Positions 1-5,586 of a stretch of 7,691 nucleotides of DNA are shown here, in pieces (positions within the stretch are counted from its first letter, which is position 1; each line of letters starts with the position of its first letter). The notes beneath the pieces are model-generated. The model was not told the DNA's origin, searched no databases, and saw nothing but the letters and a program-made list of their open reading frames with translations. Source of the stretch: Bacteroidales bacterium (GTDB lineage Bacteria; Bacteroidota; Bacteroidia; Bacteroidales; UBA932); the NCBI GenBank assembly GCA_017538685.1, contig JAFYIK010000023.1, positions 1 to 7,691 on the forward strand, read 5' to 3'. Position numbers and translations under genes: made by a program.

Positions 1-1
1 A

Positions 2-1228
2 GTCATAAAGGATCCCGTGAATATCGGACCTCTAGTGGACGCATTAGGCGCTTTTACTTATGGAGGCACGACTCCTCCGAACACTCCTGACGATGTGACC
101 CTGAGCGCCTCTTCCAACACCCTTACGGTTTCCTGGACGGTGACGGCAGACGTGGATGACATTAAGACATTCAGCTATCTGGTGCTGGCCGCGAAGAATG
201 CCTCCGAACTGGCCGGCGTGGATCCGGACAACATTCCGGAGGCGGTTGTCAGTTCGCTGGTGAAGGTCGGTTTCAAGGCGGTGGGCGATCCCATTTCAGT
301 CGAACTGTCCGGCCTTGAGTTCGAGACGGACTACTACGTCACCGTGATCGCGTGCGATTACGCAGGCAACAGGGCCGACGCTTCCGCCGTGAAACAGCTC
401 CAGACGGGCAAGAACGACCCGCCGGCGGTGTCGACCGAATACTCAGGCAGCTTCAGTCTGCAGCCGTACGAGAAACTCGCGGTCGCGTACGCGGTTAAAG
501 ACCCGAACGGGCACGAGTTTACCGTGGACGTGGATCCGGGCTCCGATGCGCTCAGCTGGAAGTTGAATGCCGATAAGGATACCGTGCTGGTGACGATAGC
601 CGGCAACGGCGCGCCCGCGGGGCAGTACACCGCCCATCTGGTGGCGACCGACGCATTCGGCGCCGCGACCGATTACCCCATTGCCTACGAGATACTGCTG
701 AACCACGCGCCCGTGGTCGTTATGCCTATGGAGAACGTGCAGTTCAGCAAGTCCGGGCAGAAGACGGTGATCGATATGTCCAAGTACGTCAGCGACGAAG
801 ACGGCGAGCAGCTCACTTATTCGACGAAGCTCTCCGAAAAGAGCGTGGCCAACATCAACCAGTCGGGCAACACGCTGGTGGTGACGTCGCTGGGCAACGG
901 CCTTACGGACGTGGCGGTCACGGCTTCGGACGCCTGCGGCGAGAAGTGCAACCTTTCGTTCAAGATACTCGTGCGCAGCAGCACGGAGGTGGCGGATGTC
1001 TATCCCAACCCCGTGGTGGATGTGCTGAACATCCGTCCGGCGGCGGAAGGTAAGCTGGACATCAATGTCTACAATAAGGCCGGTTCGGTTGTGTGGTCCG
1101 CTTCGCAGACCGACGCATCGCCGTTCTCGCCCGTCACCGTGGATCTTTCCGGAATGCCCGGAGGAATCTACTATGTGAAGGTGCAGGGCGCCGGCATCGA
1201 CAAGATTTACACCATTGCAAAACGATAG
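2..1228 (+). CDS. T9SS-secreted multidomain protein, C-terminal part (5' truncated; probable S8 peptidase upstream)
   Basis: The frame is open from the first complete codon at position 2, so the gene runs in from the left edge. A GTG at 17 could be read as a start, but the protein has no signal peptide there and clearly begins mid-domain. Numbering from position 2 (408 residues visible): residues 1-20 (ending NIGPLVDALGAF) resemble the closing helix of a subtilisin-like (S8) domain, as in many Bacteroidota exoproteases; this is inference. About 25-137 is a fibronectin type III-like domain (LTVSW and YYVTVIACDYAGN strands). About 138-236 and 237-326 are two cadherin/Ig-like domains (DPNGHEF, ATDAFGA, SDEDGEQLTY). 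About 329-408 is a T9SS type A sorting domain, with YPNPVVDVLNI at its start, GGIYYVKV near its end and a basic terminus (AKR). The product should cross the outer membrane through the T9SS and be anchored or released. The PorV-like gene follows 6 bp downstream. The sorting domain is secure; the peptidase identity is not. Confidence 0.88.
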   Translation, partial: VIKDPVNIGPLVDALGAFTYGGTTPPNTPDDVTLSASSNTLTVSWTVTADVDDIKTFSYLVLAAKNASELAGVDPDNIPEAVVSSLVKVGFKAVGDPISVELSGLEFETDYYVTVIACDYAGNRADASAVKQLQTGKNDPPAVSTEYSGSFSLQPYEKLAVAYAVKDPNGHEFTVDVDPGSDALSWKLNADKDTVLVTIAGNGAPAGQYTAHLVATDAFGAATDYPIAYEILLNHAPVVVMPMENVQFSKSGQKTVIDMSKYVSDEDGEQLTYSTKLSEKSVANINQSGNTLVVTSLGNGLTDVAVTASDACGEKCNLSFKILVRSSTEVADVYPNPVVDVLNIRPAAEGKLDINVYNKAGSVVWSASQTDASPFSPVTVDLSGMPGGIYYVKVQGAGIDKIYTIAKR

Positions 1229-1234
1229 GACGCT

Positions 1235-2080
1235 ATGAAAAAGATATTTGCTTCTGTAGTACTGGTTCTTTTCGCGGCGGCGGTGTACGCGCAGGGCGGC
1301 AGCGCGCTGCTGATTCCCTCGGATGCCCGCGCTCTCGCGATGGGTGTAAGCGCGCTGCAGCCGGGCGCGTCCACTCTGGATGCCAATGTGTTTTACGGAA
1401 TGTGGGCTCCCCAGACTGTGGATAATACTGTCCTCGGGGCTGACGCATTTTTCAGGCTAAACGACCGCCTCGCGTTCAGCGTGGAGGGCCGCAGCCTGAA
1501 GGATAAACCTTACACGGTTACGAATGCCAAGGGCGTTGCGGAAGGGGAGTTCACCCCGTCCGATATGATAGTAGGCCTTGGCGCATCGTATTTTATTAAC
1601 GAGCAGCTTTCGGTCGGTTTGAAGGCCAGGATGCTTTCGTCGAGCATAGCGCCCGACATCAAGGGTTCGGCTATGTGCTTCGACCTCCGTGCGGGTTATG
1701 CGACAGAGCTGTTCAACGCGGGACTTTCCCTGAGAAATGTCGGCTCGCAGATCGACTACGGCGCTGGCGGATACGCCCTCCCGGCTTATGCCGCGCTGGA
1801 TGGAACGGTCAGCCCTGTTGATGGATTGACTGCGGCTTTTGACGCCGGATATCTTTTCAGCGGAGCGTTGATGGCCGGACTCGGAGTGGAGTACACTGTG
1901 CTCGATATGGTCTCCCTGCGCGCCGGTTATCACTATGGCGACGCCGCGAAGGCCCTCCCTTCCTACGCCTCAGCCGGTCTCGGCGTTCAGTTCGCCGGTC
2001 TTAAGCTCGATGCCGCCTATCTCCTCGCTTCCGACGCTCTCGGAAGCACCCTCTTCCTCTCCCTGGGCTACGCCTTCTAG
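1235..2080 (+). CDS. PorV/PorQ-family outer-membrane beta-barrel protein
   Basis: The 281-residue protein begins with a clear Sec signal peptide (MKK, hydrophobic core, VYA then Q at about residue 20). The mature N-terminus has a segment like the PorV/PorQ family opening, SDARALAMGVSALQPGAST followed by FYGMWAPQ, which corresponds to the family's (A)RAxxMG...A...WNPAG region. The rest is alternating amphipathic strands rich in Gly and aromatics (LGADAFFRL, LSVGLKARML, VSLRAGYHYG). It ends in LFLSLGYAF, and a C-terminal Phe is typical of outer-membrane barrels. PorV is the T9SS shuttle protein that delivers cargo to the attachment complex; PorQ and other FadL-like relatives share the fold. At 281 residues it is shorter than typical PorV. 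The start at 1235 lies 6 bp after the stop of the T9SS cargo gene, so the two are probably co-transcribed and may work together. Its stop overlaps that of the convergent thiamine pyrophosphokinase gene. The barrel call is firm; the exact family role is moderate. Confidence 0.8.
   Translation: MKKIFASVVLVLFAAAVYAQGGSALLIPSDARALAMGVSALQPGASTLDANVFYGMWAPQTVDNTVLGADAFFRLNDRLAFSVEGRSLKDKPYTVTNAKGVAEGEFTPSDMIVGLGASYFINEQLSVGLKARMLSSSIAPDIKGSAMCFDLRAGYATELFNAGLSLRNVGSQIDYGAGGYALPAYAALDGTVSPVDGLTAAFDAGYLFSGALMAGLGVEYTVLDMVSLRAGYHYGDAAKALPSYASAGLGVQFAGLKLDAAYLLASDALGSTLFLSLGYAF
2077..2080. other. Shared CTAG palindrome holding the stops of two convergent genes
   Basis: The four bases CTAG give TAG on the + strand at 2078-2080 (end of the PorV-like gene) and TAG on the - strand at 2079-2077 (end of thiamine pyrophosphokinase). 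The coding regions therefore overlap by 4 bp with no space for an intergenic terminator, so termination of either transcript must happen inside the opposing gene. Confidence 0.9.
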
Positions 2081-2715
2081 TCGAGGATGACTAGGAGCGG
2101 GGCGGGGTGGTTGAATTCGAGTGAAATTTCGTCGGAGGTGGCGCGGTTGAGCGTCGCTTTCCACCAATTGTCGAAGACAACGGAGTCCAGGGGCCACTGA
2201 AGGCCTTTGGACTTTACGTTCAATGTGGGGTCGCAGGTGAAAAGGGAAACCGGGCGGCCTTCGCCTACGGAGAGCGAGCAGCTGTCTGCGACCACGAACG
2301 CGGTGCAATAGTCCGAGACTATCTGCACGTTCACGCCGCGGGCGCACAGCCCGAACGACTTCTCATACTCCATCAGCAGCGACAGATTGCCTATCGTGTG
2401 CGCCTCCCTCTTGCCGGTCGCGCCGAGAATCGTGATGTCGGTGGCATCCGGATATTCCGAAAGCACATAATTCATCGCCTTCGTCAGGTCGTTGTCGTCC
2501 TGCCCGCCGACCCGCACGACCTTCCCGCCGAAGCGCTTCAGCGCCGCCGGTGCGACCGAATCCATATCTCCGATCACCACGTCCGGCTGCACGCCGTGCT
2601 TCACTGCCGACATCAACGCGCCGTCGCAGCACACGACCTTCTCCGCCTGACTCAATAAATACTGTGGATATGCCTTTCGCGGAAACTCTCCCGCCGCCAA
2701 AATCACTACGTTCAT
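2077..2715 (-). CDS. thiN: Thiamine pyrophosphokinase
   Basis: A 212-residue cytoplasmic enzyme transferring pyrophosphate from ATP to thiamine to make thiamine diphosphate. Family motifs appear in order: VILAAGE at the N-terminus; VVCCDGA with D31; VIGDMDS with D50 and D52 (Mg-ATP binding); DDNDLTKA (73-80); GATGKREAHTIGNLSLL (98-114); and WPLDSVVFDNWWKATLN in the C-terminal thiamine-binding beta domain. Length and motif spacing fit Bacteroides-type TPKs. The start is ATG at 2715, giving MNVVILAAGE; an in-frame ATG at 2793 would add 26 residues unlike the family and would run through the promoter and repeats. One oddity is that the usual RED-H motif is REA-H here, with Ala105 (codon GCG at 2403-2401) in place of the conserved Asp. 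No TPP riboswitch precedes it. It is divergent from the Fe-S operon and shares a repeat-rich control region with it. Confidence 0.93.
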   Translation of the reverse strand: MNVVILAAGEFPRKAYPQYLLSQAEKVVCCDGALMSAVKHGVQPDVVIGDMDSVAPAALKRFGGKVVRVGGQDDNDLTKAMNYVLSEYPDATDITILGATGKREAHTIGNLSLLMEYEKSFGLCARGVNVQIVSDYCTAFVVADSCSLSVGEGRPVSLFTCDPTLNVKSKGLQWPLDSVVFDNWWKATLNRATSDEISLEFNHPAPLLVILD

Positions 2716-2719
2716 AACA

Positions 2720-2727
2720 CAAAAATA
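2720..2727 (-). promoter_or_regulatory. Putative Bacteroidota -7 box (TAnnTTTG) for thiamine pyrophosphokinase
   Basis: Read on the - strand, 2727 to 2720 is TATTTTTG, an exact match to TAnnTTTG. Only 4 bases separate it from the ATG at 2715, so transcription would start at or next to the start codon (leaderless mRNA). A TTTG at 2754-2751 could serve as the -33 element, but the 23-bp spacer is longer than the usual 19-21. Repeat element 1 (2736-2746) lies inside this spacer, which is suitable for repression. Confidence 0.5.
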
Positions 2728-2735
2728 ATAAAAGC

Positions 2736-2823
2736 GTGCATACCCTCTACCAAAAAGGGTAGGGTATGTGCAAAAACGCCCCAAAACGCACATACCTTCG
2801 GTTCAAATGATGAGGGTATGCAC
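2736..2823. repeat. Nested inverted-repeat cluster: four 11-bp elements in mirror symmetry (candidate operator array)
   Basis: Four copies of an 11-bp element alternate in orientation: 2736-2746 GTGCATACCCT, 2761-2771 AGGGTATGTGC, 2788-2798 GCACATACCTT and 2813-2823 AGGGTATGCAC. They form two dyads with 14-bp gaps (2747-2760 and 2799-2812), separated by 16 bp. The second dyad is an inverted copy of the first: elements 1 and 4 are perfect reverse complements (11/11), and elements 2 and 3 match 10/11. All pair about one centre at 2779.5. The block lies between two divergent -7 boxes, upstream of both predicted transcription starts, which favours a DNA-level role such as an operator for a dimeric or tetrameric regulator. 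An intergenic palindromic (REP-like) element is the alternative. I saw no other copy in the window. Confidence 0.8.
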
Positions 2824-2842
2824 GGAACAATCAACTTTTCAT

Positions 2843-2850
2843 TATATTTG
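2843..2850 (+). promoter_or_regulatory. Putative Bacteroidota -7 box (TAnnTTTG) for the Fe-S/AKR/phosphatase operon
   Basis: TATATTTG is an exact TAnnTTTG match, 7 bases before the preferred ATG at 2858 and 1 base before an in-frame ATG at 2852. The predicted transcript would be leaderless or nearly so. No TTTG stands at the expected -33 distance; repeat element 4 (2813-2823) occupies that area, so a bound activator might compensate. Confidence 0.5.
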
Positions 2851-2857
2851 GATGAAT

Positions 2858-4282
2858 ATGTTACGCAGAACTAGAATCATATTGGCGGCGGTGTTCATAG
2901 TGGGAATCACGCTGCTGTTTACCGGGATCGGCACGGACTGGTGGGGCTGGATGGCGAAACTCCAGTTCCTTCCGGCGGTGTTGGGCCTGAACTTCGCGAT
3001 TATCGCAGGGGTGTTGGCGCTGACATTGGTCGTGGGCCGTGTGTATTGCTCGGTCATCTGTCCGCTGGGCGTTTTTCAGGACATAGTTATCTGGCTCCGC
3101 CGTGTGTACGCGAAGGTTTTCAAGAAGGCGTATGCCCGCAGGAAGAAGTCTTCCGCCAAGCGCTTCACTTTCAGCAAGGAGCGGAAGTGGCTCCGCTATG
3201 GGGTGCTGGCCGCGATTGTGATTTGCATTGCCGCCGGAATACAGGGGGTGGTGCTGCTCGTGGCGCCGTATAGCGCGTATGGAAGGATGGTGACCGTGGC
3301 GGCAGGGAAGTCGCTCGCGTGGCCGTTGATTGTGGTGGCGGCGGTGACCTTCGTCGGGCTGGTGGTGCTGAGCTGGCTCTACGGACGGGCGTGGTGCTCG
3401 AACATCTGCCCGGTGGGTACGACGCTCGGGCTGGTCAGCAGGCACGCTATGTTCCGCATCGGGATCGACCGGGAGAAGTGCGTCGCGTGCCGGAAGTGTG
3501 AGCGTGAGTGCCGGGCCGCCTGCATTGATATCGAAGGCGGAAAGGTGATCGACCATTCGCGCTGCGTGGACTGCTTCGATTGCATCGGAGCCTGCGATGC
3601 AGGCGGCATCAAGCTGCGGTTCGCGTGGGGAAAACCGGCTTCGCAGCCAGAAAAGGCGGACGGTCGTCGCGACTTCATCGAGAAGACCGCGGTCCTGGCC
3701 GGCGGGCTTGCTCTGACGAGCCTGGAGGCGAAAGCGCAGATGCACGGTGGTTTCGCCCCGATCACTCCGAAGCAGGACCCTGAGAGGGAGACGCCGCTGG
3801 TGCCGCCGGGAGCGGAGAGCGTGAAGCGTTTCTACGAGCGCTGCACCGGCTGCCAGCTGTGCGTGGCGAATTGCCCCAACGGCGTGCTGAAGACCTCGAC
3901 CGACCTTGCGCATCTGCTGCAGCCGCATATGAGCTATGCCGACGGCTACTGCCGCCCCGAGTGCAACGTCTGCGGGACCGTGTGCCCCGCCGGCGCGATC
4001 GAGCCGCTCGCGAAGTTCGAGAAGCTGACGGTCAGCTGGGGCGTGGCCCACGTCTACCATAGGGACTGCCTGCAGCACGACGGCGTCAAGTGCGGGAACT
4101 GCGTCCGCCATTGCCCGGTGGGTGCGATCAGGATGGTGACGAACCGCCACGGACGGCAGGTGCCCGTGGTCAATGAAGAAATATGCATCGGATGCGGAGC
4201 GTGTGAGAACCTCTGCCCCGTGCGCCCGATAAGCGCGGTCAGGGTAAACGGCCGCTCCAAACACGTCAGACAAAATGGATAG
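2858..4282 (+). CDS. Membrane polyferredoxin, NapH-like domain fused through a Tat-like segment to a NapG-like domain
   Basis: The 474-residue protein has four N-terminal membrane helices (about 6-25, 38-60, 111-135, 152-175). CSVICPLG (C64, C68) and CSNICPVG (C180, C184) are the paired CxxxCP motifs of the NapH/YccM/NosR quinol-dehydrogenase family. Next comes a two-cluster ferredoxin: C208/211/214/218 and C236/239/242/246. A twin-arginine stretch follows (GRRDFIEK, R270-R271), with a hydrophobic segment to about 289 and AKAQ at 291-294. The C-terminal half has four cysteine sets: C329/332/335/339, C365/369/372/376, C404/412/415/419 and C443/446/449/453, an order resembling periplasmic NapG. 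It probably oxidises menaquinol and passes electrons along up to six 4Fe-4S clusters. ATG at 2858 (MLRR) matches the usual start of Bacteroides relatives as I recall them; 2852 is possible. A start at 2768 would cross the promoter and repeats. Its stop lies 8 bp inside the next gene, suggesting translational coupling. The electron acceptor is unknown. Confidence 0.88.
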   Translation: MLRRTRIILAAVFIVGITLLFTGIGTDWWGWMAKLQFLPAVLGLNFAIIAGVLALTLVVGRVYCSVICPLGVFQDIVIWLRRVYAKVFKKAYARRKKSSAKRFTFSKERKWLRYGVLAAIVICIAAGIQGVVLLVAPYSAYGRMVTVAAGKSLAWPLIVVAAVTFVGLVVLSWLYGRAWCSNICPVGTTLGLVSRHAMFRIGIDREKCVACRKCERECRAACIDIEGGKVIDHSRCVDCFDCIGACDAGGIKLRFAWGKPASQPEKADGRRDFIEKTAVLAGGLALTSLEAKAQMHGGFAPITPKQDPERETPLVPPGAESVKRFYERCTGCQLCVANCPNGVLKTSTDLAHLLQPHMSYADGYCRPECNVCGTVCPAGAIEPLAKFEKLTVSWGVAHVYHRDCLQHDGVKCGNCVRHCPVGAIRMVTNRHGRQVPVVNEEICIGCGACENLCPVRPISAVRVNGRSKHVRQNG

Positions 4283-5582
4283 AAGAAGTTTCCTTAAGAT
4301 ATCGGGCCTCGCTGCAGCTTCGGCTGCATTGACCGCCAGTTCGCCGAAGAAGGACGATGCCCCTTCGAAGCAGGCGCTCGGCCCCGAGCATATGGCCCGG
4401 AACTATTCCGGCGTGGGTCTGCTGGGCTATGGCGCTATGCGCTGGCCTATGAAGGACGGCGAGATCGACCAGGAAGCGGTCAACGAGATGGTGGACTATG
4501 CCCTCGCGCACGGCGTGAACTATTTTGACTCAGCGCCCGTGTATCTGCGCGGGAAGAGTGAGCGCGCGACCGCCATCGCGCTTCTGAGGCATCCGCGCGA
4601 GAGCTATTTGATAGCTACCAAGTGCTCCAACTTCCGTGGCCCTTACTCCTTCGAGCAGGGAAAGAAGATGTATCTCCAGTCTATGGAGTATTACGAGACG
4701 GACCATATAGACTATTATCTGCTGCACTCCATCAGCGGCTATGAAGCTTTCAAGACGCGCTTCGAAGACACAAAGCTTGTGGACTATTTCGTGAAGGAGC
4801 GCTCGTCCGGACGCATACGGAATCTCGGTTTCTCGTTCCACGGCCCCCGCGAAGGGTTCGATGATTTATTGGCGCTGCACGACAAGTACCATTGGGATTT
4901 CGTGCAGATCCAGATGAACTACAATGACTGGAATTACGCCGTCCGCGACGTGGATGCGAAATATATGTATGAGAGGCTGGCGGAGTTGAATATTCCGGTG
5001 GTGATTATGGAGCCGCTGCTCGGCGGCAGGCTGGCATCGGTGCCGGCTCCGCTGGCGGATATGCTCAAGGCCGCCGAGCCGTCGCGGAGCATAGCGTCGT
5101 GGGCTTTCCGTTTCGTGGGTAGTTTCCCTAAAGTACTCACCGTGCTCAGCGGAATGACCTATATGGAGCATCTGAAGGACAATCTGGAGACCTATCTGGA
5201 TTTCGAACCGCTTTCAGACGAGGATTTCGCCCTGCTGGCGGAAGTCGCGAAGAAGATGAACGAGTACCCGCTCGTGCCCTGCACGGATTGCAAGTACTGT
5301 ATGCCTTGCCCTTACGGCATCGACATCCCCGGCATCTTCAGGTTCTACAACCAGAACGTCCGCGAGGGAACCTATGTGGTCAGCCCCGATCAGAATAACT
5401 ACGCCAAAGCCCGAAAGAAATACCTTCTGGAATACAACAAGGCAATTCCTTCGTTGAGGCAGGCCGACCATTGCATCGGCTGCGGCCAGTGCCTCGAGGC
5501 GTGCCCCCAGCAGATTCAGATCCCGGACGAACTCCGCCGCATCGATCTTTATATTGAGGCTTTGAAGCAGGGAAAACTATAG
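4275..5582 (+). CDS. Tat-exported aldo/keto reductase with C-terminal 4Fe-4S ferredoxin domain
   Basis: The 435-residue protein opens with a textbook twin-arginine signal, DRRSFLKISGLAAASAAL (residues 2-19), with no lipobox cysteine, so export across the inner membrane is expected. Residues about 45-310 are an aldo/keto reductase TIM barrel. The AKR tetrad is visible as D85 and Y90 (NYFDSAPVY), K116 (YLIATK) and H151 (YYLLHS). The tail binds two 4Fe-4S clusters: C336/339/342/345 (CTDCKYCMPCP) and C400/403/406/410 (CIGCGQCLEACP). AKRs normally use NAD(P)H; in the periplasm, cofactor would have to be co-exported with the folded enzyme, or electrons could arrive through the Fe-S tail. Its ATG lies inside the end of the polyferredoxin gene (8-bp overlap), and the phosphatase gene begins 4 bp after its stop. 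The family call is firm; substrate and direction are unknown. Confidence 0.92.
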   Translation: MDRRSFLKISGLAAASAALTASSPKKDDAPSKQALGPEHMARNYSGVGLLGYGAMRWPMKDGEIDQEAVNEMVDYALAHGVNYFDSAPVYLRGKSERATAIALLRHPRESYLIATKCSNFRGPYSFEQGKKMYLQSMEYYETDHIDYYLLHSISGYEAFKTRFEDTKLVDYFVKERSSGRIRNLGFSFHGPREGFDDLLALHDKYHWDFVQIQMNYNDWNYAVRDVDAKYMYERLAELNIPVVIMEPLLGGRLASVPAPLADMLKAAEPSRSIASWAFRFVGSFPKVLTVLSGMTYMEHLKDNLETYLDFEPLSDEDFALLAEVAKKMNEYPLVPCTDCKYCMPCPYGIDIPGIFRFYNQNVREGTYVVSPDQNNYAKARKKYLLEYNKAIPSLRQADHCIGCGQCLEACPQQIQIPDELRRIDLYIEALKQGKL

Positions 5583-5586
5583 GCAT

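Noticed and set aside
1093..1425. 110-codon open frame bridging the T9SS cargo and barrel genes
   Set aside because: It overlaps a sorting domain and a signal peptide in the correct frames and has a shadow-like Arg/Gly-rich composition.
2736..2771. Terminator or attenuator hairpin from the first dyad
   Set aside because: It could fold (11 pairs including two G-U, then A-C-C with G-G-T after a bulge), but it lies upstream of both predicted transcription starts and has no T-run.
2716..2793. N-terminal extension of thiamine pyrophosphokinase to 2793
   Set aside because: The added 26 residues cross the promoter box and two repeat elements, and MNVVILAAGE at 2715 is the expected family start.
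2736..2823. CRISPR array from the four regularly spaced repeats
   Set aside because: The repeats are only 11 bp, alternate in orientation and have 14/16/14-bp gaps; they form dyads, not direct repeats with spacers.
2768..2857. Upstream extension of the Fe-S protein to an ATG at 2768
   Set aside because: The extra 30 residues have no family resemblance and would translate through the repeat array and the -7 box; MLRR at 2858 leads directly into the first membrane helix.
2716..2857. TPP riboswitch (THI box) before thiamine pyrophosphokinase
   Set aside because: No CTGAGA or downstream ACC...GATAATGCCAGCG-type conserved blocks are present on either strand, and the predicted transcripts are leaderless.
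2861..4273. Long antisense open frame (470 codons) across the Fe-S gene
   Set aside because: It mirrors the GC-rich codon pattern of the real gene, gives an Arg/His/Ala-rich product with no domain, and the opposite strand has unmistakable ferredoxin motifs.
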